Below are positions 1 through 9,516 of a stretch of 64,000 nucleotides of DNA, piece by piece. The translations under genes and the position numbers were made by a program. The DNA is from Comamonadaceae bacterium (GTDB lineage Bacteria; Pseudomonadota; Gammaproteobacteria; Burkholderiales; Burkholderiaceae_C), in the NCBI GenBank assembly GCA_947450695.1, contig CANFWV010000004.1, positions 1 through 64,000 on the forward strand, written 5' to 3'. Under the pieces are notes generated by a model, which did not search any database, had not been told where the DNA came from, and saw only the letters and a list, made by a program, of their open reading frames with translations. The first letter of the stretch is position 1, and each line of letters starts with the position of its first letter.

Positions 1-28
1 CGCGGCCTGCCTCTTCAGGAGAAATAGT

Positions 29-688
29 ATGAAATTCACCGCTTTTGAGCGCGCATTGCAGGGTACGGGTGCGAGCCGCCGTCTCCGCATCACCGGCCGC
101 ACGCCCGGTATTGTTTATGGTGGCACTGGTGCAGCAACGATGATCGAACTCGATCACAACGCACTGTTCCATGCCATCAAAAAAGAAGCCTTCCACGCTT
201 CCATCCTCGAGATGGAACTGTCCGGCAATGTCCACAAGGTCTTGCTGCGCAACTTGCAAATGCACCCCTTTAAACAGCAGATTTTGCACATTGACTTTCA
301 GCGCGTTGAAGCCACCACACGCATGACGATCAAAGTGCCTGTGCATTACAGCGGTGAAGAAAATTCGCCAGCTGTTAAAGCCGAAAACTGCCTGGTCAAC
401 CACGTGCTGACCGAGCTGACCATTTCCTGTTTCCCTGCTGACATTCCTGAATTCATCGCCGTCGATTTGAGCGAGATGAAAAAAGGCGCGCCACTGCACG
501 TCAAAGACATCACGCTGCCAAAAGGCGTGAAGTTTGTGGCTAAGGGCCAAGTCAACCCCGTGTTGGTTTCGGTCACGGCCATTGTCGAAGAAGCCCCGGC
601 TGAAGAGACACCAGCGGCTGACGCCAAGGACGCCAAAGGCGGCAAAGGCAAGCCAGCACCAGCAGCTAAGCCAGCCGCTAAGAAGTAA
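29..688 (+). CDS. rplY: 50S ribosomal protein L25/general stress protein Ctc
   Basis: Binds 5S rRNA in the large ribosomal subunit. The 219-residue product is the long Ctc form: an N-terminal L25 domain (about residues 5-95, with the RRLRITGRTPGIVYGG segment), the TL5-type C-terminal beta domain (about 100-190) and an Ala/Lys/Pro-rich low-complexity tail. The ATG is preceded by a clear AGGAG-type ribosome site. It is followed by a strong terminator and then pth, the order usual in Burkholderiales (often behind prs, which would lie left of the window). Identity is by fold-family recognition and context. Confidence 0.95.
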   Translation: MKFTAFERALQGTGASRRLRITGRTPGIVYGGTGAATMIELDHNALFHAIKKEAFHASILEMELSGNVHKVLLRNLQMHPFKQQILHIDFQRVEATTRMTIKVPVHYSGEENSPAVKAENCLVNHVLTELTISCFPADIPEFIAVDLSEMKKGAPLHVKDITLPKGVKFVAKGQVNPVLVSVTAIVEEAPAEETPAADAKDAKGGKGKPAPAAKPAAKK

Positions 689-718
689 GCTTTTTCCAGA
701 GCCAGCCTCACCGGCCTC

Positions 719-754
719 GGCCCATATCCTCGCAAGAGGGTATGGGCCGTTTTC
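719..754 (+). terminator. Rho-independent terminator after rplY
   Basis: An 8-bp perfect GGCCCATA/TATGGGCC stem continues through a TCCTC/GAGGG inner stem (one T-G wobble) to a GCAA tetraloop (a stable GNRA loop), followed by GTTTTC. It lies about 30 bp past the rplY stop and separates it from pth. Confidence 0.85.
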
Positions 755-817
755 ATGGGGCCTAGGCGCGTTACAGTCGTATCAATCGACTACCGACACC
801 CAAGTCACTATCACGTC

Positions 818-2264
<1,447 letters not shown>

Positions 2265-2312
2265 GGACAGAATTATGCCCCGAGGCCTAAGGCCATGGGG
2301 ACAGTGATGCAA

Positions 2313-2972
2313 TCAGGCCGTAAAGGCGCCAAGCCTTGCCAACAGGTGGAAATGCACCGCCCCGGCTTTGCTGCTGCGGTAAATCTCCAGCCCCAAAGGG
2401 GTCAGCTCGTCGGCAGTCCAGGCGCGCGGGGCTTCCAAATAGACCAGACCCTTGTCTGAAATCACCTCAGCAGCGGCCTTCAACGCCGGCTCGAACAACA
2501 CTGAGTCAAACGGCGGATCGATGAAAACCAGCTGAATAGAACCTGGGCTTTGACGCCTGAGCAAGCCAACACCATCACCGCGCTCGACTCGCACCACATC
2601 GGCCTTTAAGCGCTCCTGCAAGGCCTTCAGCTTGAGCACCAACTGCGAATCTTGCTCGCACAACACCACTTCAGCCGCACCGCGCGAGGCCGCCTCAAGA
2701 CCAAGCACACCGGTGCCAGCAAAAATATCCATGCAGCGCCAGCCCGTCAGGTCTTGGCCCAGCCAGTTGAACAAGGTTTCACGCACCCGGTCGGGCGTCG
2801 GCCGCAGACCGGGCTTGTCGGACACCGGCAGCTTGGTGCGCTTGTAAAGGCCGCCAATGATGCGAACCTCGCCTGGCAACGGTTTGTTGTGACGCGGCCC
2901 GGGTTTGCCTTTGGCTTTGTTTTGCGGCTTGGCCGCTGGCGCAGCTTTGGCCTGTTCGGAACGCGGCCTCAT
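2313..2972 (-). CDS. rsmD: 16S rRNA (guanine(966)-N(2))-methyltransferase
   Basis: Methylates G966 of 16S rRNA during 30S assembly. The SAM-binding motif MDIFAGTGVLGLEA is at about 81-94 and the catalytic IDPPF (D/NPPF-type) at 151-155, followed by an E-rich strand as in the family. A 30-residue Lys/Ala-rich N-terminal extension precedes the conserved core (EVRIIGG at about 35). The start codon overlaps the stop of the upstream M16 gene in an ATGA junction, so translation of the two is probably coupled. Confidence 0.92.
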   Translation of the reverse strand: MRPRSEQAKAAPAAKPQNKAKGKPGPRHNKPLPGEVRIIGGLYKRTKLPVSDKPGLRPTPDRVRETLFNWLGQDLTGWRCMDIFAGTGVLGLEAASRGAAEVVLCEQDSQLVLKLKALQERLKADVVRVERGDGVGLLRRQSPGSIQLVFIDPPFDSVLFEPALKAAAEVISDKGLVYLEAPRAWTADELTPLGLEIYRSSKAGAVHFHLLARLGAFTA

Positions 2973-4327
2973 GCGCCTGCTCCGAGCACCACGGTGACCA
3001 TGCGGTCAGGCTGCAGCTTGCGGGCAAATGCCGCCTTGATGTCAGCCGCAGTGATTTTTTCAACCTGGGCGGTCCAGGTGTCGAGGTAATTGAGGGGCAA
3101 GTTATTCCAGGCGATGTTGGCGACGTTGGCGATCAGTTTCGCATTGCTGTCGATGAGCAGCGGGAAGCCGCCCATCAGGTTGTCCTTGGCGGCCTTGAGT
3201 TCGGCTTCGCTCGGACCTTCCGTGACGAATTTTGCCAGCACTTCGCGAGCCACCTTCACCGCCTGCTCGGCTTGGTCAGGTCGGGTCTGCAAACCGATGG
3301 TGAAAGCACCCGCATGCAGCCCCGGCGAAAAGTAGCTGTAAACACTGTAAGCTAGGCCGCGTTTCTCCCGCACTTGACTCGTCAGCCGCGAGACAAAACC
3401 ACCGCCGCCCAAAGTGTAATTGCCCACCGTAAGGGCAAAGAAATCTGGGTCTGAACGTCTGTAGCCGGGCTGGCCAATCAAGACATGCGCTTGCGCTGAT
3501 TGAAATGCAATGGCTTGCGTGACAGGCGCAGCCAGCGGCTCAACTTCGGCCAACGGCGGCAAGGCTTCGCAACCCGCAGCATCGTTCTGTGGCAAGCGCG
3601 CCAACAGGACCTTCACCAAGGCATCCGCCTGAGGCCGCGTGACATCACCGACGACGCTGACCTTGGCCCTGCAGGGCTGAATGAAGCGACTGTAAAACTG
3701 GCGCATGTCGGCAATGGAGATACGCCCCAACGTCTCCTCTGTGATGTCGAAACCATACGGGTGCTTGCCATAGACCGCCGCTGAAAAAGCCTTAGCGGCC
3801 AGCGTGGCAGGGCGCGTGTTGGCTTCCCGAATCGAAGCGTCAATGCGTTCACGGTCTCGCAGCCAGATCGCCTCTGGAAAGGCGGGCTCACCAATTTGCC
3901 GTGCGGCCAGCGCGACAGCTTTCGGCAACAAATCGGGGTAGCTCAAGGTACGCAATGAAAAGCTCATGCGGTCTCTACCCGAGCCAGCGGAAAATGCAGC
4001 ACCGAGGTCAGCCCAAGCTTCGCTGAGTTGGTTTTCGTCCAGTGTTGGTAAGCCGGACTTCGCTGTAATCCCCTTGGCGCTCATGTTGGACACCATGGTC
4101 GCCAAGCCAGCCTTGTCAACTGGGTCGCGGCGGTCGCCAGCGTCGAAGTCAATCTGCACATCGAGCATCGGAATGCCGTGGCTTTCGACCAAATAAACCT
4201 TGGCGCCACTGGCTTGCGTCCAGTGTTGAATCGGCAAGGCGGCCAGGGCAGCGTGGCCCTGCAGCAGCGCAGCGAATGCGACCAAAACGACAAGCTTGGC
4301 CGAACCGCTGAATTTTGAAATCAACAT
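2969..4327 (-). CDS. M16 family peptidase-like protein, non-catalytic subunit
   Basis: A 452-residue exported M16 protein with a signal peptide (cleavage near residue 30, after LLQGHAALA). The zinc-binding HxxEH motif is absent: the matching place reads AGLATMVSN. The C-terminal half keeps the R/Y segment REKRGLAYSVYSYF (about 318-331), which in M16B heterodimers supplies substrate-binding residues. It lies 22 bp downstream of a catalytic M16 gene, so the two probably form a periplasmic heterodimer. The stop overlaps rsmD by four bases. The substrate is unknown. Confidence 0.88.
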   Translation of the reverse strand: MLISKFSGSAKLVVLVAFAALLQGHAALAALPIQHWTQASGAKVYLVESHGIPMLDVQIDFDAGDRRDPVDKAGLATMVSNMSAKGITAKSGLPTLDENQLSEAWADLGAAFSAGSGRDRMSFSLRTLSYPDLLPKAVALAARQIGEPAFPEAIWLRDRERIDASIREANTRPATLAAKAFSAAVYGKHPYGFDITEETLGRISIADMRQFYSRFIQPCRAKVSVVGDVTRPQADALVKVLLARLPQNDAAGCEALPPLAEVEPLAAPVTQAIAFQSAQAHVLIGQPGYRRSDPDFFALTVGNYTLGGGGFVSRLTSQVREKRGLAYSVYSYFSPGLHAGAFTIGLQTRPDQAEQAVKVAREVLAKFVTEGPSEAELKAAKDNLMGGFPLLIDSNAKLIANVANIAWNNLPLNYLDTWTAQVEKITAADIKAAFARKLQPDRMVTVVLGAGA

Positions 4328-4349
4328 ATTTTTCTTTCGATTTCAGTGG

Positions 4350-5894
4350 TCAGTGCAGATCGCCTGAAACGGCTGCGCGAGGCTTGCGATTCGGGTCGAT
4401 CGGCTGCGGCACCAATACCGCCTGCGTCATCTGATCATCGCCAAAGTAACGCGAGGCCACGGACTGCACTTCAGCGGCACTGACCTTTCGCAACTGCGCC
4501 ACCAAGCGTGCGCTCGCATCGAGCGGAAAACCGTTGACCCAGTGGCTACCCAGTTCGCGCGCTTGACTGAAGAGCGCATCCAGCTTGTAAATTTCAGAAG
4601 CCACCCACTGCGTCTTGACGCGGTTGAGTTCGACATCGTTGACACCCTCGCTGGCGATCTTCATGACCTGCTGGCGGAGTGCGTCAATCACCTGTTGCGG
4701 GGACTTGTCTTTGGCCGGTACACCGTCAAGCGTGAATACCTGAGGTCCGCGACCCAACAAGCCGTTATCGGCGCCAGCACTGTCAGCCACGCGGCCCTTG
4801 CCCTGCGTCAACGCCCGATTGAGGCGAGCACCGCTATAGCCATCGAGCACGGCCGACAAAACGGTCAAGGCCAGTGCGTCTTGGCTGTTGCTGGGCCCTG
4901 ACGTGCCAGCGGGCACATCAGCCAATGCGCTGGCCTCAAGTTGCGGCACTTTGAACATCAAGCTGACATAGGCTTGGCTGGCACTGGCCTTGTGCTCGAG
5001 ACGTCTGACGCCAGCCTGCACCGGTTCTACGCGCGGTTTGCGCAAGGGTGTGGCCGCTGCGGGGATAGCGCCGTAATATTTGTCGGCCAGCGCTTTGACC
5101 TGCGCCACATCCACATCCCCAGCAATCACCACCGCCGCATTGCTGGGCACGTACCACTTGCGGTAAAAGCTGCGCACATCGTCCGGCGTCATGGCGTCGA
5201 GGTCACTCATCCAGCCGACGATAGGTCGGCGATACGGTGCGGACGTGAAAGTGACGGCATTCGCGGCTTCATAGAGCTGGGCTCGCGGCGAGTCTTCGGT
5301 CCGCATCCGGCGCTCTTCTTTGACCACTTCTATCTCGCGCTTGAACTCGTCGTCGTCCCACTGCGTATAGGCAAAGCGGTCGGCTTCGAGTTGCATCACT
5401 TCTTCGAGCCGGTTGGCCGGAATCTGTTGGTGATAAGCCGTGGTGTCGCGGCTGGTAAACGCATTTTCGCGCCCGCCCAAAGCGGCAATGCGGCGCGAGA
5501 ACTCACCAGGTTTGAGGCTGGGTGTGCCTTTGAACATCATGTGTTCCAGCGCGTGCGCCACACCCGAGGTGCCGTCAACCTCGTCCATCGAGCCAACCCG
5601 CACCCACAACATGTGCGCCACCGTGGGCGCGCGACGGTCAGGCTTGACGATCAGTGTCATGCCATTGGCCAGCGTGAACTGCTGCGGCTGCACTGCAGCG
5701 GCAGCAGGGCTGAGTGCCTGGGCTGAAACGCAGTTGAACGGCGCAAATAGAAAACAAGCGCTAAATGCGAGGACGGCGACCGCGGGCCGCCGCCGCTTGG
5801 CCCTTGACAAGTTTGGCTGGAGAGAAAGTAAGGACATAAGCAGGCGAGGCATCATCGTGGTGGGAAAAAATTTACCCGGCTGGGTGTGTTTCAT
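4350..5894 (-). CDS. M16 family zinc metallopeptidase, catalytic subunit
   Basis: A 514-residue insulinase-family protease. The inverted zinc motif is His114-A-L-Glu117-His118, followed by the downstream glutamate in the EVVKEERR helix. A hydrophobic export segment lies around residues 40-60 (VLAFSACFLFAPF...SAQA). The start at 5894 is chosen because AGGG lies six bases upstream; an ATG at 5912 and internal ATGs such as 5849 (MPRLLMSLL) are alternatives, and the last gives a more conventional signal peptide. It is paired with the HxxEH-less partner downstream and divergent from ftsY, a common arrangement in this group. Confidence 0.88.
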   Translation of the reverse strand: MKHTQPGKFFPTTMMPRLLMSLLSLQPNLSRAKRRRPAVAVLAFSACFLFAPFNCVSAQALSPAAAAVQPQQFTLANGMTLIVKPDRRAPTVAHMLWVRVGSMDEVDGTSGVAHALEHMMFKGTPSLKPGEFSRRIAALGGRENAFTSRDTTAYHQQIPANRLEEVMQLEADRFAYTQWDDDEFKREIEVVKEERRMRTEDSPRAQLYEAANAVTFTSAPYRRPIVGWMSDLDAMTPDDVRSFYRKWYVPSNAAVVIAGDVDVAQVKALADKYYGAIPAAATPLRKPRVEPVQAGVRRLEHKASASQAYVSLMFKVPQLEASALADVPAGTSGPSNSQDALALTVLSAVLDGYSGARLNRALTQGKGRVADSAGADNGLLGRGPQVFTLDGVPAKDKSPQQVIDALRQQVMKIASEGVNDVELNRVKTQWVASEIYKLDALFSQARELGSHWVNGFPLDASARLVAQLRKVSAAEVQSVASRYFGDDQMTQAVLVPQPIDPNRKPRAAVSGDLH

Positions 5895-5921
5895 AGAATA
5901 CCCTGACTCCAAAGACCACTC

Positions 5922-7109
5922 ATGTTCAGTTTTTTCAAGAAAATCCTCAAACCCTCTGCGCCAGCGGCAACGCCCTTACCGGCTGTGTCCCCAGTCGAGG
6001 CCTTGACGGCCACGCCCGCTGCCACCACTTCAACCGAGCCAACAAAGTGGGCTGCTGGCGCCAGTTCCGGCGGCCTCATTGGCAGCGCCTTGGTCACGCC
6101 AATTGATATTCCAGTACCTGGCACGATACCGCCTGAGCGACAACGCTGGCTGAGCAAACTCTCAGATGGTCTGCGAAAAACCGGTAGCAGTATTTCGAGT
6201 GTTTTCACCGGTGCACAAATCAACGAGGCGCTTTATGAGGACTTGGAGTCAGCCTTGTTGATGGCTGACGCCGGCGTGGGCGCGACGCAATACCTGCTGG
6301 ACGACGTCAAGCGCCGCGTCAAAGACGGTGGCGTGACGCACCCGATTGCTGTCAAGAACGTGCTGATTGAATCCATTACGCTACTTCTCAAACCGCTTGA
6401 AAAGCCGCTGGTCATCGGCGAATTTTTGCCTACAGTGATCATGGTCGCCGGCGTCAACGGCGCGGGCAAGACCACCTCCATCGGCAAACTCACGCGGCAT
6501 TTGGCCGACCACGGCGCCTCTGTGCTGCTGGCCGCGGCCGACACTTTCAGGGCCGCAGCGCGTGAGCAGCTGACCGTCTGGGCCGACCGCAACACGGTCG
6601 AGATCATCAGCCAGGAAGGCGGCGATCCGGCTTCTGTGAGTTTTGACGCCGTCACCGCTGGCAAAGCGCGGGGCAGAGACGTGGTGCTGGTCGACACCGC
6701 CGGACGCCTGCCAACCCAGTTGCACCTGATGGAGGAACTGAAAAAAATCAAGCGCACTATTGCCAAAGCCGGGGCCGGGGCTGAAACCGCAGCAGTTTCT
6801 GCCAGCCCTGGCATCGGCAACCCGCCTCATGAGATTTTGCTGGTGATCGACGGTAACACGGGTCAAAACGCACTGGCGCAGGTGAAGTCTTTTGACGAGG
6901 CCTTGCAACTCACCGGCCTCATCGTCACCAAGCTCGACGGCACTGCCAAGGGCGGCGTTCTGGCCGCCATTGCGCTGTGGGCCCGTGAACGTGCCAAAGC
7001 CTACCCCACTTGGCGCACAGTGCCGGTGTACTTTATTGGTGTTGGCGAACAAGTCGAAGACCTTGAAACTTTCAACGCGCGCGAGTTTGCTCAAGCTTTG
7101 CTAAGCTAA
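5922..7109 (+). CDS. ftsY: signal recognition particle receptor FtsY
   Basis: GTPase that docks SRP-ribosome complexes at the inner membrane. A short acidic/proline-rich A region (about 1-75) precedes the NG domain. G motifs seen are GVNGAGKTTS (about 177-186), DTFRAAAREQL, DTAGR (about 257) and TKLDGTAKGG (about 335). Between DTAGRL and VIDGNTGQNAL there is an Ala/Gly-rich stretch of roughly 15 extra residues (about 285-300) compared with the usual length. The gene is divergent from the M16 pair with only 27 bp between start codons. Confidence 0.96.
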   Translation: MFSFFKKILKPSAPAATPLPAVSPVEALTATPAATTSTEPTKWAAGASSGGLIGSALVTPIDIPVPGTIPPERQRWLSKLSDGLRKTGSSISSVFTGAQINEALYEDLESALLMADAGVGATQYLLDDVKRRVKDGGVTHPIAVKNVLIESITLLLKPLEKPLVIGEFLPTVIMVAGVNGAGKTTSIGKLTRHLADHGASVLLAAADTFRAAAREQLTVWADRNTVEIISQEGGDPASVSFDAVTAGKARGRDVVLVDTAGRLPTQLHLMEELKKIKRTIAKAGAGAETAAVSASPGIGNPPHEILLVIDGNTGQNALAQVKSFDEALQLTGLIVTKLDGTAKGGVLAAIALWARERAKAYPTWRTVPVYFIGVGEQVEDLETFNAREFAQALLS

Positions 7110-7144
7110 AGGTTTGTAAGCCTCTCGTTGTTCAAGGAATTTAT

Positions 7145-7510
7145 TTGCCTGCCTTCATGTCCCGTTTTTTCCAGCTTGTGATGCGACTCGTGTTCTGGCT
7201 GTTTGCCGCCATTGCTCTAGCCAGTTTGCTGGCTGCGGCCTTGGTGGTTGTTTTGCTAAGCCTGTTGCGATCTCTGCTGACTGGCAAGCGACCCACGGGG
7301 CCGATGGTCTTTGGACGTTTTCAGCAGTTCTCTAGCAAAGGCATGCAGAGCATGTGGCCGGGTGCAAAACCACCGCCTGCGCCCACCTGCCCGCCTGCCA
7401 GTCCGCTGGCAGAACGTGGTCGCCACCAAGACGAGCGGCCCCGCGTTGCCAGCGGCGATGTAGTGGACGTCGAAGTCCGTGACATCACACCTGACAAACC
7501 GCCTTTCTAA
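7145..7510 (+). CDS. small membrane protein of unknown function
   Basis: A 121-residue protein with one long hydrophobic segment near the N-terminus (about 12-40: [23 protein letters not shown]) and a soluble Pro-rich C-terminal half ending in VDVEVRDITPDKPPF. The TTG at 7145 is preferred because AAGGA (7134-7138) sits six bases before it; the ATG at 7157 would leave an 18-base spacer. It follows ftsY by 35 bp and may share its transcript. No family was recognised. Confidence 0.7.
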   Translation: MPAFMSRFFQLVMRLVFWLFAAIALASLLAAALVVVLLSLLRSLLTGKRPTGPMVFGRFQQFSSKGMQSMWPGAKPPPAPTCPPASPLAERGRHQDERPRVASGDVVDVEVRDITPDKPPF

Positions 7511-7594
7511 GCTCTGTCCTGCACCCTTGAGTGGAGTGGCCTAGCGGAGCTGTTCAGCTAATAAGCGTTTACCCTCACACCGAGCCCCTCATTT

Positions 7595-7604
7595 TCGTAT
7601 ACGA
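7595..7604. promoter_or_regulatory. palindromic operator candidate for the GntR regulator
   Basis: TCGTATACGA is a perfect 10-bp palindrome 20 bp before the start of the adjacent regulator gene. FCD-type GntR proteins usually bind GTATAC-centred palindromes, and many repress themselves, so an autoregulatory site is plausible. No second copy was found before the downstream Bug gene. Confidence 0.45.
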
Positions 7605-7624
7605 TATATTCTTGCGAAATAATC

Positions 7625-8326
7625 ATGCTGCCTTGGCTCACCGAATCATCTTCTGATCGCTTCAACGATGTGCGCGACACGTCGCTGTCAAAGCTTGTCC
7701 GCGACGACATGCTCGGGCTGATCCTGAAAGGCGTGCTGATTCCCGGCCAGCGCATCAACGAGCCGGATGTAGCAGCTCGTCTGGGCGTTTCGCGAGTGCC
7801 GGTGCGTGAAGCCCTGCGCGAGCTTGAAAGTTCCGGCCTAGTGGTGGCGCGCAAACATTCAGGTGTTTTCGTCAGGCAACTCACTGCACCCGAAATTCGT
7901 GACCTGTACCAAATGCGCGCACTGCTGGATGGCTTTGCTGGCAAGCAAGCAGCACAGCGCCCAGCCACCGACAACACCGCCCTACTATGCGTGTTGGACG
8001 ACTCCATAAACGCCATGAATGACGCCGCCATCCAGCACGACGTTCAGCGCTATTACGGCGAAAATCTGCGCTTTCACTGGGCCATCGTTGAAGCCGCTGG
8101 AAATCAAACTTTGACAGAGACTTACCGCGGCATCGTCCAGAAGTTGCACCTTTCGCGTCTGCAGAATCTGGCCCACGACACGGGCATGCAAGCTTCGATC
8201 ACCGAGCACATAGACATCGTCAGTGCTTTACGTCAAGGTGATCCTAAGCGCTGCTACCAATTGCTCTCCGAGCACGTTGACGACGCCCACAACCGGTTGA
8301 CAAAAACGATGCTTGTATTAACCTAA
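7625..8326 (+). CDS. GntR family (FadR/FCD subfamily) transcriptional regulator
   Basis: A 233-residue repressor-type regulator. The winged HTH lies at about 18-85, with INEPDVAARLGVSRVPVREALRELESS as helix-turn-helix core, and the C-terminal all-helical FCD ligand domain follows (about 95-225; conserved LYQMRALLDG, and HIDIVSALRQGD with the metal-type His). Such regulators commonly respond to organic acids. The genes downstream are a Bug receptor and an MmgE/PrpD protein, which are the likely targets. Confidence 0.88.
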   Translation: MLPWLTESSSDRFNDVRDTSLSKLVRDDMLGLILKGVLIPGQRINEPDVAARLGVSRVPVREALRELESSGLVVARKHSGVFVRQLTAPEIRDLYQMRALLDGFAGKQAAQRPATDNTALLCVLDDSINAMNDAAIQHDVQRYYGENLRFHWAIVEAAGNQTLTETYRGIVQKLHLSRLQNLAHDTGMQASITEHIDIVSALRQGDPKRCYQLLSEHVDDAHNRLTKTMLVLT

Positions 8327-8409
8327 ATAGGATATTTAATTTTGAAAAATTAACTTTTTTCTCATTTCTTAAATCCTATAAACGCACAGAATCAGAACCG
8401 GAGATTTTC

Positions 8410-9381
8410 ATGAAACGCCGTCACCTCATATTTGTCACCCCTGCCCTGCTGGGCGCGCCGGCCTTGAGCTGGGCACAAGCGGCCTTTCCGTCCAAACCCA
8501 TCCGTTACATAGTGCCAGTATCTGCTGGCGGGGGCAGCGACATGGTCGGTCGCACCTTGACTGAGCGTTGGGGCAACCTGCTCAAGCAACCCTTCATCGT
8601 TGACAACCAAGCAGGCGGCGGTGGCGTCATCGCAAGTCAAACCACCGCCCGTGCAGTACCTGACGGCTACACGTTGATGCAAGGCTACGTGGGCACGCAC
8701 GGCACCAGCCCGGCCACGCGCAAGTTGCCTTACGACGCGATCAAAGACTTTACGCCGATTGGCATGATCGGCGGTACACCCAACGTGCTGGTGGTCAACG
8801 CCGCACTGCCGGTTAAAAACATCAAAGAATTCCTTGCTTATCTGAAGAAAAATCCTGGCAAGGTCAGCTACGGCTCGGCGGGTGCCGGATCGCTGACACA
8901 TATGACCATGGAGCTATTCAAACAACAGGTCAACTCTTTCATGGTTCACATTCCCTACCGTGGGGTGGCTCCAGCCTTCAACGACTTGATCGGAGGCCAG
9001 ACGCAAGCTATGTTTCCGGGGTTGGCTGCGGCCATTCCGCATATTCGTTCGGGCCGCGTGCGCCCTCTGGCTATCACCGGCATGCAGCGCCACCCGTTGT
9101 TCAAAGAAGTCCCCACACTGGACGAGTCAGGCTTCAAGGGCTTTGACGCGCAACAGTGGTACGGCGTGGTCGGCCCGGCGGGTATGCCTGCGCCAATCGT
9201 CAAGCTGCTTAATGAAACCTTGGCGACCGTCTTGCGCGCACCTGACATGCGCGAAAAGTTGTCTGTCGAAGCCATAGAGCCCACCGTCATGACACCGGAA
9301 CAATTCGGCGAGTACATACGCGCCGACATTGCCCGCTGGACCAAGTTAGCCAAAGAACGCGATATTCATCTCGACAACTAA
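8410..9381 (+). CDS. Bug-family tripartite tricarboxylate receptor (TctC-like)
   Basis: Periplasmic solute-binding protein of 323 residues. The signal peptide ends near residue 23 (ALSWAQA). The family signature follows: PSKPIRYIVPVSAGGGSDMVGR, then DNQAGGGG and the central YGSAGAGSLTH segment. Ligands of this family are carboxylates or other small acids. No TctA/TctB membrane genes occur in the window, so it must use a distant permease or act in sensing. The 83 bp upstream is AT-rich with a TAGGAT/ATCCTA inverted repeat (8328-8333, 8373-8378). It lies between the GntR and MmgE/PrpD genes. Confidence 0.9.
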   Translation: MKRRHLIFVTPALLGAPALSWAQAAFPSKPIRYIVPVSAGGGSDMVGRTLTERWGNLLKQPFIVDNQAGGGGVIASQTTARAVPDGYTLMQGYVGTHGTSPATRKLPYDAIKDFTPIGMIGGTPNVLVVNAALPVKNIKEFLAYLKKNPGKVSYGSAGAGSLTHMTMELFKQQVNSFMVHIPYRGVAPAFNDLIGGQTQAMFPGLAAAIPHIRSGRVRPLAITGMQRHPLFKEVPTLDESGFKGFDAQQWYGVVGPAGMPAPIVKLLNETLATVLRAPDMREKLSVEAIEPTVMTPEQFGEYIRADIARWTKLAKERDIHLDN

Positions 9382-9406
9382 GGACCTAAACCATCCACAG
9401 ACCTCC

Positions 9407-9469
9407 GTCACTGCGAGCGTAGCGCGCCAGTCCATGCCCCATAGATTGCCAGGCTACGCTCGCAATGAC
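9407..9469. repeat. REP-like palindromic repeat
   Basis: Imperfect inverted repeat with 17-bp arms: GTCACTGCGAGCGTAGC (9407-9423) and GCTACGCTCGCAATGAC (9453-9469), pairing at 16 of 17 positions around a 29-base centre that itself can partly pair. It occupies the gap between two catabolic genes, the usual place for REP/BIME elements. Only this one copy was found in the window. Confidence 0.6.
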
Positions 9470-9516
9470 AAACCACTTTTTTCTGCAACCAATGGCAGTT
9501 TCTGCCGAAAGACACC

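Noticed and set aside
346-756. Long minus-strand frame across rplY
   Set aside because: Antisense to a certain ribosomal protein gene and crosses its terminator.
4941-5726. 261-codon plus-strand frame inside the catalytic M16 gene
   Set aside because: Pure antisense of a gene with an intact zinc motif; His/Arg/Gly-rich composition.
7110-7144. Terminator after ftsY
   Set aside because: No stable hairpin with a T-run was found; transcription may continue into the small membrane-protein gene.
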